NCBI GenBank assembly: GCA_036741355.1
Contig: DAINSK010000009.1
Location: 1 to 64,000, forward strand
Length of the DNA: 64,000 nt
DNA from: JBBRGK01 sp036741355
GTDB taxonomy: Bacteria > Chloroflexota > Dehalococcoidia > CAUJGQ01
Direction of reading: 5' to 3'
Shown: in pieces, positions 51,618-61,010 of the stretch
How positions within the stretch are numbered: the stretch's first letter is position 1
How the letters are laid out: each line of letters opens with the position of its first letter
Made by a program: the position numbers and the translations under genes
Notes under the pieces: generated by a model
Database searches by the model: none
Seen by the model: the letters and a program-made list of their open reading frames with translations, nothing else
Told to the model about the DNA's origin: nothing

Positions 51618-52898
51618 TCACGCACCTCCCGCCCTCTGCACTCGCTCGCGATAGATGGCACGGGTCCGCCCGGCGTAGACGATCGAGAGCAGGCCGGTGA
51701 CGAACACGATCGCGAAGGCGACGCGAAACGGAGCCAGCGGCCCTGAGGCGTCGATCAGAAAGCCGCCGACTGCTGGACCGACTACGAGTCCGATTGCCTG
51801 GATCGACGTGCTGATGCCGGTCAAAAGACCGCGATTGCCGCTTGACGAGAGGTCGAGCAGTGAGGCGCTGAATGCCGGCAAAACGAGTACATAGCCGACC
51901 GCCGCGATGGTAGCGAACAGCGTGGATAGCAGTGGCGAGTGAGTCAGCGTTAGCAATAACAGGCTGGCAGCGAAGAGGAAAAGACCAAGCCCAATCGGTA
52001 GGTTTCGGCCGAAGCGGTCGGCAATATATCCGGATGGCACGATCAGCAGCGCAGCCACAGTCGCCGGTATAGCCAGCATCAACACAAACGTCGAGTAGCT
52101 GACGTGCAAGATCTGGTCACTGTACGGTTTGAGGTCAGGTGCGATCATAGCGACGGCGGTACTGAGCAGCATGATCAGCCCGATCAGCATGGCAACATTG
52201 AGTGTGACCAGCCTCCGTATCGAACTGATTCCGGAAGGCTGTAGGGCGGTACCTGGAACCAACGTGGTGGGGCCGTCTACTCTCGTGCGCGGAACGGCGA
52301 GAATGGCGATCGACAGCGCAATTGCTTCTATCAGCAGCGCCAGCCCAAAAGCTCCACCATACGACACGTGATCGACGATAAAAGCCCCTGCACCTGTGCC
52401 GGCCGCGGTGCCGGCAATTTGTCCCATGCTGACCAGCGCGAGTAATCGCCCTTGCCGATCAGGACGGAATCGGTGACCCACGATCGCGTAGACGGCCGGC
52501 CAGACCACTGCCAGGGTCAATCCGAACATGATCCAGGCAAGGATATAGGCCCAGACGTTCTGGAAGCGTTCCATGATGATGATCGTCGGCAGGCTGAGCA
52601 GGAGACCGCCGATGAGCACGATCCGCGGTTCAAACCGGTCCGCAAGCCAGCCGCCGATCGGCTGACCCGGCATCTTGGCCGCGCCATAAACGGAAAATGC
52701 CAGGCCGGTAATGCGAACGCCTTCACCCAGCCTGCTGGCAGGATACTGTGGGTTTATCGCCAGCAAGAGTACGCCAATGACCGCCTCCGTGAGGAAGATC
52801 ACCGCGATGAGTCCGGCCGCTGCAGGACTCTGGTCGCGCAGCCGTGAAAAGACTCGGCCGGGAGCTTGCAGCGATGGTTCGACAGGTGGGGCTGTCAA
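51618..52898 (-). CDS. MFS transporter, 12 membrane segments
   Basis: A 426-residue major facilitator. Segments are clear from AGLIAVIFLTEAVIGVLLLA to the last near FRVAFAIVFVTGLLSIVYAG; WLADRFEPRIVLIGGLLLSL is motif A of the N-half and YIADRFGRNLPIGLGLFLFA that of the C-half. Resembles sugar or drug exporters of the MFS_1 group; substrate unknown. TTG 52898 follows GGGAGA by 7 bases. Convergent with the PIG-L gene. Confidence 0.88.
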   Translation of the reverse strand: MTAPPVEPSLQAPGRVFSRLRDQSPAAAGLIAVIFLTEAVIGVLLLAINPQYPASRLGEGVRITGLAFSVYGAAKMPGQPIGGWLADRFEPRIVLIGGLLLSLPTIIIMERFQNVWAYILAWIMFGLTLAVVWPAVYAIVGHRFRPDRQGRLLALVSMGQIAGTAAGTGAGAFIVDHVSYGGAFGLALLIEAIALSIAILAVPRTRVDGPTTLVPGTALQPSGISSIRRLVTLNVAMLIGLIMLLSTAVAMIAPDLKPYSDQILHVSYSTFVLMLAIPATVAALLIVPSGYIADRFGRNLPIGLGLFLFAASLLLLTLTHSPLLSTLFATIAAVGYVLVLPAFSASLLDLSSSGNRGLLTGISTSIQAIGLVVGPAVGGFLIDASGPLAPFRVAFAIVFVTGLLSIVYAGRTRAIYRERVQRAGGA

Positions 52899-52986
52899 GT
52901 CGACGTCTCCCGGAGATTGAGGAAGGAGCTCCGCGTCGGGGGACAGTATACGCGGCGGCGCGCCGCCGGGTCACGAGAATGAACTC

Positions 52987-53964
52987 CTAAGCGGACTCGG
53001 CAAGGTCACGGTTCAAGACCAGCGCCGCCGCCCCAAGGGCGCCGGCATCGTCGCCTGTAGAAGCCGGGACGATACGTACCGCGGCTGCCATGAGAGGAAA
53101 CGCATGCGATCGCATGTACGCCTCGGCCGGACCGAGGAGCGGATCGCCGATCTTGCTGGCCCCGCCTCCAATGACGATCATCTGGGGATTCAACAGATGA
53201 ACGACGGTCACCAGCCCGATCCCAAGATATTTGGCCGCGGTAGCGAGCACCTCTTTCGCCCCCGTGTCTCCACCCTGCGCCGCGCGGGAAACGTCCTCCG
53301 CCGTCACCGCCCCGACCTTGTCCAGAACCTCGCCGAGCGCGGAGGACCGGCCCTGCCGAGCGGCATGTTCGCCGTTGCGGCCGATGGCGGTTCCGGAGGC
53401 GAGTCCTTCCAGGCAGCCGCGTCTGCCGCATCCACAACGCGCCCCGTCTGGCTCGACGACCACGTGTCCTATCTCGCCGGCCGCGCCCGTGGCTCCGTGG
53501 TAGATATGGCCACCGGCAATGATGCCGCCGCCAATACCGGTGCTGATCGTGATGAAGACCATATCCCGGATGCCGCGCCCGGCTCCGAAGGCGTGTTCAC
53601 CGACTGCAGCCGCGTTTGCGTCGTTCTCCAGCAGGACGGAGATGCGGGTACGTTCCTGCAACAAGCGCACCAGGGGAACGTCGTTCCAGCCGGGTAGGTT
53701 CGGCGGGCTCGCGAGCACGCCGGCTTCGAGGTCGATCGGTCCCGGCACGGCAACACCGATACCATGCAACGCATCGAGCCCGACGCCCCCGTCCTCGCAG
53801 GCGCGCCGCAAAGATTCGACCATGCTGCCGAGCACACGATCCAGTCCCCGTTCGGCTTGGGTGGGGCGCTGGTCTCTGCCTTTTATGGCGCCGCCGTCGT
53901 CGACGACGAGGGACAGAATCTTGGTGCCGCCGAGGTCGATTGCCCCCGCCAAAATACCGGGCAT
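52987..53964 (-). CDS. ROK family sugar kinase (probable glucokinase)
   Basis: A 325-residue ROK kinase. AIDLGGTKILSLVVDDGG (phosphate-1), GVAVPGPIDLEAGVLASPPN with PGW, LENDANAAAVGEHAFGAG with the catalytic Asp, and the zinc site CGCGRRGCLEGLASGTAIGR are all present. Best guess glucokinase, since glgA lies next to it and a glucose-1-P supply for glycogen would need it; other hexoses or N-acyl sugars remain possible. Confidence 0.9.
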   Translation of the reverse strand: MPGILAGAIDLGGTKILSLVVDDGGAIKGRDQRPTQAERGLDRVLGSMVESLRRACEDGGVGLDALHGIGVAVPGPIDLEAGVLASPPNLPGWNDVPLVRLLQERTRISVLLENDANAAAVGEHAFGAGRGIRDMVFITISTGIGGGIIAGGHIYHGATGAAGEIGHVVVEPDGARCGCGRRGCLEGLASGTAIGRNGEHAARQGRSSALGEVLDKVGAVTAEDVSRAAQGGDTGAKEVLATAAKYLGIGLVTVVHLLNPQMIVIGGGASKIGDPLLGPAEAYMRSHAFPLMAAAVRIVPASTGDDAGALGAAALVLNRDLAESA

Positions 53965-53989
53965 GATTTTCTCCCGTACACCGCGCCGT

Positions 53990-55453
53990 TCAGGTGCGCG
54001 CCGGATTAGAACTACTCGCGGCGCGGCCCACTGATCGCTCGTAGAGTCCTACGTACTCTCGCGCCGCCTCTCCCCACGAATAGTCGTCGCGCATGCCGCT
54101 ACGTACCAGCGCCTGCCATTCGTCGGGGCGGGCATAGACCGCCAACGCCCGGTGCAGCGCCTGCGTTAATTCGTCCGCCGCGGGCAGGTCGAAGAGAAAT
54201 CCGTTGCCGCCGCTACCGGGACCGGTCCACTCGCGCACTGTGTCTGCCAGGCCGCCCGTCCGCCGCACGACAGGCACCGAGCCATACCGAAGGGCGATCA
54301 TCTGGCCCAGCCCGCATGGCTCGAAGCGAGACGGCATTAGAAACACGTCGGTGCCGCCGTAGATCAGTTGCGCCAGGTCCGCGTCGAATGCCAGCTCGAG
54401 CGCAATCTTGCCAGGATGCCGTTCACGCAACGCCACAAGCTGCTCGTGATAGACATTGTCGCCGGTGCCGAGCACAACGAACTGCAGCGGATGCTCATTG
54501 ATGAGCGCTTCGATGGACTCTACCGCTAAATCAGCCCCCTTTTGGAAAAAGAGTCGCGTGACCATGCCGATCACCGGCGTCTCGCGCGTTTCGATCAGTC
54601 CCATTCGCCGCTGGAGCGCAGCTTTTACGTCCGAATGGCCGGCATATTGGTCTGCATCGTAGTGAGCCGGTAGCCGGGGATCCGTCGCCGGGTCGAACTC
54701 TTCGTAGTCGATGCCGTTCAGGATGCCGAACAGGTCGTCGCGTCGTTTCCGTAGCAGCGGATCGAGCCCGGCGCCGTACTCTGGTTCCATGATCTCCTTG
54801 GCGTACGTAGGGCTGACGGTGTTGATGAGGTCGCACCAGAGCAAACCCTGTCCCATCCCGCTGCGGGACACCCACGGTTCCAAGGCGAGCGGCGAGTTCA
54901 ACGCGCGGCCTCCAATGCCGGCCGCCCGTGCAAACTCGTCATCGAAGCCGCCGTGGATGGCCAGGTTGTGGATGGTGTAGACCCTGGGCAACGCCGCGAG
55001 CGCGTCGTCCGGATCTTGACGCAACCGGCTGGCGACAAAGGCGGTGTGCCATTCGTTCAGATGCACTACGTCCGGTCGCCAGGTGATGCGGTGGAGCCAC
55101 GCCAGCACGGCGTCGCAGAATGCCAGCCACCGAACCGTATCGTCTTGTTCTCCGTATATCTGCGTGCGGTCGAATAACGCCGGGACGTCGACGAGGTACA
55201 CGGGCACGCCGCCGACTGTGGCCATGCAAATTTCGCCGGCCAGCTCGTTGCCCGCCGCCTGACGAACGATCACCGTTTCGCCGGTACTGGTCACGCCGAA
55301 GCGGGAGCCGTCTGTGATCCCGTGTAGCGGCATGACAATGCGCACGTCATGTCCAGAACGCACCAGCGCCTTAGGCAGCGACCCCGCTACATCTGCGAGC
55401 CCACCGACTTTGGCCAGCGGGCTCATTTCGACGGTAACGAAAAGAACTTTCAC
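53990..55453 (-). CDS. glgA: Glycogen synthase (ADP-glucose)
   Basis: A GT5 glycogen synthase of about 487 residues. VKVLFVTVEMSPLAKVGGLA gives the ADP-glucose KxGGL site; VYTIHNLAIHGGFDDEFAR, INTVSPTYAKEIMEPEYGAG, LFFQKGADLAVESIEALI and FEPCGLGQMIALRYGSVPVV are family motifs. GTG 55453 with AGGAG five bases before is used; the frame extends to 55555 through non-conserved sequence. Other glg genes are not in the window. Confidence 0.95.
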   Translation of the reverse strand: MKVLFVTVEMSPLAKVGGLADVAGSLPKALVRSGHDVRIVMPLHGITDGSRFGVTSTGETVIVRQAAGNELAGEICMATVGGVPVYLVDVPALFDRTQIYGEQDDTVRWLAFCDAVLAWLHRITWRPDVVHLNEWHTAFVASRLRQDPDDALAALPRVYTIHNLAIHGGFDDEFARAAGIGGRALNSPLALEPWVSRSGMGQGLLWCDLINTVSPTYAKEIMEPEYGAGLDPLLRKRRDDLFGILNGIDYEEFDPATDPRLPAHYDADQYAGHSDVKAALQRRMGLIETRETPVIGMVTRLFFQKGADLAVESIEALINEHPLQFVVLGTGDNVYHEQLVALRERHPGKIALELAFDADLAQLIYGGTDVFLMPSRFEPCGLGQMIALRYGSVPVVRRTGGLADTVREWTGPGSGGNGFLFDLPAADELTQALHRALAVYARPDEWQALVRSGMRDDYSWGEAAREYVGLYERSVGRAASSSNPART

Positions 55454-55523
55454 GCGAACTCCTGCGAGAGGTACAACTCGCGGTTCGTCTGTTTGCTCTG
55501 ACGACCGCGCGGCGAACGCGAAA

Positions 55524-55552
55524 CAGGGGGACACGCACCGCGTGTCCCCCTG
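55524..55552 (-). terminator. Intrinsic terminator after groEL
   Basis: A 12-bp perfect stem CAGGGGGACACG / CGTGTCCCCCTG with a 5-base loop, then TTT on the minus strand, 44 bases after the groEL stop and before glgA. Confidence 0.75.
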
Positions 55553-55596
55553 CACTGTACCGTCTGATTGGGGAGGGAATCCCCGTTGGCCCGTGA

Positions 55597-57204
55597 TTAG
55601 TACATCGGTGGTGCGCCGGGAGCGCCGGCCTGCCTCTCCGGCAGGTCGGTCACCAGGCAGTTCGTGGTAAGCACCATGCCCGCAATGCTGACCGCGTTCT
55701 CGAGCGCCGAGCGGGTCACCTTGGCAGGGTCGATGATGCCCTTCTTGATCATATCGCCGAATTCGCCGAGGAGGGCGTCATAGCCCTGGCCAACCGGCAG
55801 GCTCCGGACTTCCTGGACGATGACCGAGCCGTCTTGACCGGCATTGATCGCTATGCGGCGGAGCGGTTCTTCGAGAGCGCGGCGCAGGATGTTGCCCCCG
55901 GTCGACTCATCGTCGCCGAGTTGCAGTGCCTCCAGCTTCGGCAATGCATTGATGAAGGCAACGCCGCCGCCCGGTACGATCCCTTCCTCAACCGCGGCAC
56001 GCGTCGCGGAGAGCGCGTCTTCGACGCGGTGCTTCTTCTCTTTAAGCTCGATCTCGGTGGCCGCGCCGACCTTGATGACCGCGACGCTGCCGGCCAGCTT
56101 ACCGAGCCGCTCCTGGGCCTTTTCCTTGTCCCAGTCGCTCTTGGCATCTTCCATCATTGCGCGGACCTGAGAGACACGCGCCTCGACGGCCGTCTGTTCG
56201 CCCTTGCCCTCGATCACCGTGGTCTCTTCCTTGGTGCAGATAACGCGGCGAGCGCGGCCCATGTCTGCCGGCGTGACCGAATCGAGCTTCCGTCCGAGCT
56301 CGTCGCTGATGACCTGGCCGCCGGTCAGAACGGCGAGGTCGCCCAGGTTGTCCTTGCGGCGGTCACCGAATCCCGGCGCCTTCACCGCCAGCACGTTGAT
56401 CGTGCCGCGCAGCTTGTTGACCGCGAGCGTAGCGAGCGCCTCACCGTCAACGTCGTCGGCGATGATCACGAAGTTCTTGCTTACCTGGAGCAGTCGCTCC
56501 AGCAGCGGCAGAATGTCGTTGACCGCGGAGATCTTCTTGTCGGTGATGAGAATGTAGGGGTCGTCTATGACCGCTTCCATCCGCTCCGGGTTGGTAACGA
56601 AGTAGGGCGAGATGTAGCCTCGGTCAAAGCTCATACCTTCAACGTACTCGGTCTCGGTGCGGATGCCCTTCGACTCTTCGACGGTTACGACCCCATCCTT
56701 ACCGACCTTCTCCATGACCTCGCCGATCATGTCGCCAATTTCCTGGTCGGCCGCGGAGATGCTGGCAACCTGCGCCATCTGCTCGCGGGTCGTTACCGGA
56801 GTCGCGTTGTCGCGAATCGCTTGCGCGATCACGCTCGTGGCGGACTCGAGGCCGCGCTTCAGAGCCATGGGGTTGGCGCCGGCCGCGACGTTCTTGAGAC
56901 CCTCATGGACGATCGCCTGGGCAAGAACGGTTGCCGTGGTGGTGCCGTCGCCTGCGATGTCGTTGGTCTTGGAAGCGACTTCTTTGGCAAGCTGGGCGCC
57001 GATATTCTCGAAGGGATCCTCGAGCTCGATATCCTTGGCGATCGTCACACCGTCGTTGGTGATCGTCGGGGAGCCGAACTTCTTATCAAGGACGACGTTG
57101 CGTCCTTTGGGGCCTAGCGTGATCTTCACGGCATCGGCAAGCGCGTCGATGCCGCGGCGGAGGGCGTGTCGCGCTTCCTCATCAAAAAGCAGTTGTTTCG
57201 CCAT
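55597..57204 (-). CDS. groEL: Chaperonin GroEL
   Basis: A 535-residue 60-kDa chaperonin. KITLGPKGRNVVLDKKFGSP (ATP loop), AGDGTTTATVLAQAIV with the catalytic Asp, GVVTVEESKGIRTETEYVEG and VPGGGVAFINALPKLEAL are present. The C-terminus ends RQAGAPGAPPMY without the Gly-Gly-Met tail of E. coli. No groES is adjacent, so this is a single groEL. A perfect CIRCE operator lies 25 bases upstream, implying HrcA heat-shock control. Confidence 0.97.
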   Translation of the reverse strand: MAKQLLFDEEARHALRRGIDALADAVKITLGPKGRNVVLDKKFGSPTITNDGVTIAKDIELEDPFENIGAQLAKEVASKTNDIAGDGTTTATVLAQAIVHEGLKNVAAGANPMALKRGLESATSVIAQAIRDNATPVTTREQMAQVASISAADQEIGDMIGEVMEKVGKDGVVTVEESKGIRTETEYVEGMSFDRGYISPYFVTNPERMEAVIDDPYILITDKKISAVNDILPLLERLLQVSKNFVIIADDVDGEALATLAVNKLRGTINVLAVKAPGFGDRRKDNLGDLAVLTGGQVISDELGRKLDSVTPADMGRARRVICTKEETTVIEGKGEQTAVEARVSQVRAMMEDAKSDWDKEKAQERLGKLAGSVAVIKVGAATEIELKEKKHRVEDALSATRAAVEEGIVPGGGVAFINALPKLEALQLGDDESTGGNILRRALEEPLRRIAINAGQDGSVIVQEVRSLPVGQGYDALLGEFGDMIKKGIIDPAKVTRSALENAVSIAGMVLTTNCLVTDLPERQAGAPGAPPMY

Positions 57205-57228
57205 TGCTCACCTGTACACTGTTCAAAA

Positions 57229-57255
57229 TTAGCACTCTCACTATACGAGTGCTAA
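57229..57255. promoter_or_regulatory. CIRCE operator (HrcA site) of groEL
   Basis: TTAGCACTC-N9-GAGTGCTAA, an exact match to the CIRCE consensus. The -10-like TATAGT on the minus strand (57245-57240) lies in the spacer, so HrcA would cover the promoter. No -35 of quality was found. The next 250 bases (57256-57502) hold no gene. Confidence 0.95.
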
Positions 57256-57502
57256 ACCAGTTGTATCGGAGCAGCCGAATCGCAGCAAGCAGAGCGCCTA
57301 CGGTAGAACTCCGCACAGCGCCCGAATGCTCTGCCAGGCTCACTCTGTCTCTCGCATTCTAACTCACTCTGTGGCGCACATTTTCACGGCTCGATCGGGT
57401 TGGTGGCAGCTTCGAAGTTGAAACCGAATCACGCCGGTCGGAAAAGCAAGAGGGCCGCTCGGATGGACGAGCCTCGCAGGTCCTGGTCGTTTCCGAGCCG
57501 GA

Positions 57503-58147
57503 TCAGACGGCGTCGGCGCCGGTCTTCAGATATGGCGGAAATAGCATCTCGAGCTCACGCCGCACCGGGTCGTCGGCGGGCAGAAACTGGTTGAAGTCGC
57601 CCGTTGGCTCGATGCGCTCGCGTTTGCCAACAACGCTCTCGTGCTTGATCTTCTCCTGGAGCATCATCAGGCCGGTGAGCAGCGATTCGGGCCTCGGCGG
57701 ACAGCCGGGAACGTAGACGTCCACCGGGATGATCTGGTTCACGCCAGGGAGCGTGCTGTAACCGTAGGCAAAGGGCCCGCCCATGATCGCGCAACCGCCC
57801 ATGGCGATCACCCATTTTGGCTCCGCCATCTGCAAGTAGACGCGCCGGACAGCTGGAGCCATCTTCCAGGTCACGGTACCGGCCACGATCATGAAATCGG
57901 CCTGCCGGGGTGACGCGCGGAAGATCTCGGCTCCAAACCGTGCGATGTCATAGCGCGAGGTGGCGCTCGCGATCATTTCAATTGCACAGCAGGCGAGCCC
58001 GAACATCGCCGGCCAAAGCGAGGAGCTACGGGCCCAGTTCAGCACCGTATCCACGGAGGAAACCAGGAGGTTATTCTTCAGCTCCTGGTCGATGTCCAGG
58101 TGCAGCGGGCGCTCGTCGGCCAGATGAAGCGGCACTACAGCGGACAT
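57503..58147 (-). CDS. nuoB: NADH-quinone oxidoreductase subunit B, isolated copy
   Basis: A 214-residue NuoB that carries the N2 4Fe-4S cluster. Ligands are complete: tandem Cys in GLACCAIEM, MGGCAIMGGPFAY and VPGCPPRPESLL. A 30-residue N-terminal extension (VVPLHLADERPLHLDIDQEL) precedes the core. No other nuo gene is adjacent, unusual since nuoB normally lies in nuoA-N; the rest of Complex I must be elsewhere or this copy serves another hydrogenase-like complex. Confidence 0.94.
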   Translation of the reverse strand: MSAVVPLHLADERPLHLDIDQELKNNLLVSSVDTVLNWARSSSLWPAMFGLACCAIEMIASATSRYDIARFGAEIFRASPRQADFMIVAGTVTWKMAPAVRRVYLQMAEPKWVIAMGGCAIMGGPFAYGYSTLPGVNQIIPVDVYVPGCPPRPESLLTGLMMLQEKIKHESVVGKRERIEPTGDFNQFLPADDPVRRELEMLFPPYLKTGADAV

Positions 58148-58220
58148 ACCGGCTCCCGATACGGACTTGGCGATTCATCAGTGAATCGCCTTCGTTCCCG
58201 CTATCACAAGCATCGTAACA

Positions 58221-59438
58221 TCAGGGCTGCTCGGCCGTCACGAGGTCTGGTCGCGGCGTATCCGGACCGAGGGGCGAAAGCGCACGGAGGCGCTCGATGA
58301 AGCGCGGCAGCACGTCGAGAACCTGTTCGATCTGCTCAAGCGAATTCTCGACGCCGACGCTGAGCCGGAGGCTGCTGCGCGCAATCTCGATCGGAACGCC
58401 CATCGCCTGCAACACGTGCGAGGCTTCGAGCGAGCCGGAGGTGCAGGCCGAGCCGCTGGACGCGGCGATGCCGTTCAGGTCCAGTTGTAACAGCAGCGCC
58501 TCCCCTTCGATGAACTCGAAACAGAAGCTCGCGTTATTAGAAATTCGCCGCGCCGGATCAAGCGGACCGTTGATGTGCGTGCGCGGCACCCTCAGTGGGA
58601 TCTCCTGCAACAGACGATCGCGAAGCCGGCGGTTGTGTGCATTACGCGCGTCGAATTCCGTATATGCGAGCTCCAGCGCCTTCGCCAGACCCACCGCACC
58701 CGCGATGTTCTCTGTTCCGGCGCGACGGCCACTTTCCTGTGAACCGCCGAGTAACTGCGCACGGAACGGCGTGCCGGACCGCAGATACAGGGCGCCCACG
58801 CCTTTCGGGCCGTAAAACTTATGCGCGGCAAGTGAGAGCATGTCGACGCCGAGGTGATTTACGTGGACGTCGAGAGCGCCGGCGGCCTGGACCGCGTCTG
58901 TGTGGACGAACGTAACCGGGTTGCGCCGCTTGACCGCGCGGGCGATATCCCCGATCGGCTGCACCGTGCCGACCTCGTTGTTCGCGTACATAACGCTAAC
59001 CAGCGTCGTGTCCGGCCGGACTGCGGCGGCGACCTGTTCGGGGGCAACGAGCCCTTCCCCGTCGACCGGCAGGTAGGTGACCTCGAACCCTTCGTGCCCC
59101 AGCCGCTCGAACGTGTGTAGAACGGCGTGATGCTCGATTAGCGTTGTCACGATGTGCCGGCCGCGCGAAACCGACGCATATGCACAGCCGCGGATTGCAT
59201 GGTTATCGGATTCGCTGCCACCGGCGGTGAAGACGATTTCGGACGGTTTGGCGCCCAGCATGGTCGCTACCTGGCGACGTGCGCCGTCCAGCACCCGGCG
59301 GGCGTCCTGGCCTTCCCGGTAGATGCTCGATGGGTTACCCCAGTACGTGGTGTAGCAAGGAAGCATTGCCTCAACGACGCGGGGATCGACCGCGGTGGTC
59401 GCCGCGTGATCAAGATAGATGCGCTGTGAAGCGTTCAT
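58221..59438 (-). CDS. Cysteine desulfurase (NifS/IscS family)
   Basis: A 405-residue class V PLP enzyme mobilising sulfur from cysteine for Fe-S clusters and thio-modifications. IYLDHAATTAVDPRVVEAML, VFTAGGSESDNHAIRG, SLAAHKFYGPKGVGALYLRS with the PLP Lys and ASSGSACTSGSLEASHVLQA with the catalytic Cys. The long Cys loop fits the IscS/NifS group I. Monocistronic; a mnmA or iscU neighbour is absent. With selD in the same genome it could also supply selenium. Confidence 0.93.
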   Translation of the reverse strand: MNASQRIYLDHAATTAVDPRVVEAMLPCYTTYWGNPSSIYREGQDARRVLDGARRQVATMLGAKPSEIVFTAGGSESDNHAIRGCAYASVSRGRHIVTTLIEHHAVLHTFERLGHEGFEVTYLPVDGEGLVAPEQVAAAVRPDTTLVSVMYANNEVGTVQPIGDIARAVKRRNPVTFVHTDAVQAAGALDVHVNHLGVDMLSLAAHKFYGPKGVGALYLRSGTPFRAQLLGGSQESGRRAGTENIAGAVGLAKALELAYTEFDARNAHNRRLRDRLLQEIPLRVPRTHINGPLDPARRISNNASFCFEFIEGEALLLQLDLNGIAASSGSACTSGSLEASHVLQAMGVPIEIARSSLRLSVGVENSLEQIEQVLDVLPRFIERLRALSPLGPDTPRPDLVTAEQP

Positions 59439-59540
59439 GGTTAGCCACCGATCTCACGGAAAAGGGCACTGTTGCCACGGCACCGCGATCGTATCATCGC
59501 CGCTTCAAGCGAATCAAAGTCGAGCGGAGGAAGGAGGGAG

Positions 59541-60191
59541 TCAGCGCCCTGAGATAAGAACATTCGGATCAGTACCGTCCCGATGAATCGCAAGCAATAC
59601 GCCCGTCTCGACGCTGACCTGGGCGCGTTCTCCTAGCATCACGTTACTCACGCCCCGGGAGTCACCCCGTGCCAGGACGCCCCGTCGAAGCGGGTATGCG
59701 AGACCATCGACGGTGACTCCGCGGGCGGTGCGCGTGACCGCGAGCAGCGTGATGAGGTCACCCGGCCGGCCCTCAAATACGGCGTGTTTGCGCACCGCGC
59801 GAAGTTCGTCGTCTCCGTCTATGGCCCGCACGTCGAGGTCACTGAACTCGTCGGCGGACAGCAGCAGGAGGTTGGCCGCGGCGTGGTCGAGCCGCGGGCC
59901 GCGAAGCGCCGCGACGAGCGATATACGATCGGCTCCGCGACGTCGCGCTTCGCGCACGCCGAGATGGGTATCCGTTGCATCTTTCGCGATCGGGTAGCGG
60001 ATCACCTCACAGGACTGGTCCGCCGGCGCAAATGAGTCGAAATCACCCAACAACACGTCGGCCGTTCGGGACAGTGCTCCGAGGTGCCGCGCTCCGCTAT
60101 CTACGGCGATGACCAGGCCGGCGGCCCGGGCAACCGCGAGTACGCGCGCGGAGGGCACCAGATCACCGCCTGCCACGACGATCGAGTGCAT
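59541..60191 (-). CDS. thiN: Thiamine pyrophosphokinase
   Basis: A 216-residue enzyme making thiamine diphosphate. VVAGGDLVPSARVLAVARAA, VIAVDSGARHLGALSRTADV followed by LLGDFDS, KDATDTHLGVREARRRGADR and ALRGPRLDHAAANLLLL are the ThiN/TPK1 motifs. It is followed upstream by the MBL gene (4 bases apart), an apparent operon. Confidence 0.92.
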   Translation of the reverse strand: MHSIVVAGGDLVPSARVLAVARAAGLVIAVDSGARHLGALSRTADVLLGDFDSFAPADQSCEVIRYPIAKDATDTHLGVREARRRGADRISLVAALRGPRLDHAAANLLLLSADEFSDLDVRAIDGDDELRAVRKHAVFEGRPGDLITLLAVTRTARGVTVDGLAYPLRRGVLARGDSRGVSNVMLGERAQVSVETGVLLAIHRDGTDPNVLISGR

Positions 60192-60195
60192 TCCT

Positions 60196-60942
60196 CTAGA
60201 ACCGGTACCTTGCCAGGTCGGATGCGACGGTCATGCGCCGTGCGTCGCCGATATCGACGTCCTGACCGAGGTGAGTGAGCACAAATTGGGTATCACCACC
60301 GACTTTTTCTTGCAGAACGCGTACCTCGTCCAGGCTCATGTGCTCGGGGTTGTTGAAGCCTCCGGCGTAGGTGCAGTCGGTAACCAGCACGTCGGCGTCT
60401 CTTGCAAGCCGCTCCAACTGGTCGCAGTAATTGGTATCTCCGGTGTACGCCAGGGTTCGGCCGTTCTCCCTTACGCGGAAGCCAAAGCAGCGCAGTAGCT
60501 CACCGCCGTGATCCACTTCGATGGACTCTACGCTCAGCCCGTTTACTTCGTGCCGGCTGCCGTCGTCCACTTCGACGAACCGCAGCTCATATCCACGCTC
60601 GGCTCGGTTCAGTGAAGGGAAGCCGAGCTCGATAAGGCGGGAAAGGCGATCTTCGGTCTCGGGCGGGCCAACGATGGTGAGGTTCTCCGTGCGGTGGGTC
60701 AGGTAGGCGTACTCAATCAGTAGAAACGGTAGGCCAAAGAAGTGGTCGGCGTGAAAGTGGGAGAGAAAAATCGTGTGTAACGCGCCCAGCGGCATTCCCA
60801 AAAGCTTAAGGCTGTAGAGTGCAGTCGGTGGAGCATCGAAGAGGAACTGTTGGCCCAGCATGAAGCCGCTCCAGCAACGTCCTGGTGCAAACGCGTTGCC
60901 GGAGCCAACGAACGCGAGGTCTATTGGGTGCGCTTCCGGCAT
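60196..60942 (-). CDS. Metallo-beta-lactamase fold hydrolase, RNase Z-like
   Basis: A 248-residue MBL protein. FLSHFHADHFFGLPFLLIEY is the HxHxDH metal motif, YTGDTNYCDQLERLARDADV holds the bridging Asp, and the C-terminal VLTHLGQDVD has the last His. Resembles ribonuclease Z but lacks an obvious exosite insertion, so a phosphodiesterase or arylsulfatase-like role is also possible. Directly upstream of thiN. Confidence 0.88.
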   Translation of the reverse strand: MPEAHPIDLAFVGSGNAFAPGRCWSGFMLGQQFLFDAPPTALYSLKLLGMPLGALHTIFLSHFHADHFFGLPFLLIEYAYLTHRTENLTIVGPPETEDRLSRLIELGFPSLNRAERGYELRFVEVDDGSRHEVNGLSVESIEVDHGGELLRCFGFRVRENGRTLAYTGDTNYCDQLERLARDADVLVTDCTYAGGFNNPEHMSLDEVRVLQEKVGGDTQFVLTHLGQDVDIGDARRMTVASDLARYRF

Positions 60943-61010
60943 ACGGTATGAACCTCGACGAGCCTGCGCCGATCATACGGCGGACCCGCCGCAGCCGCCA
61001 GCAGCCACGT

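Noticed and set aside
55834..57117. 427-codon plus-strand open frame
   Set aside because: Antisense to groEL; GC-rich shadow with no recognisable domain.
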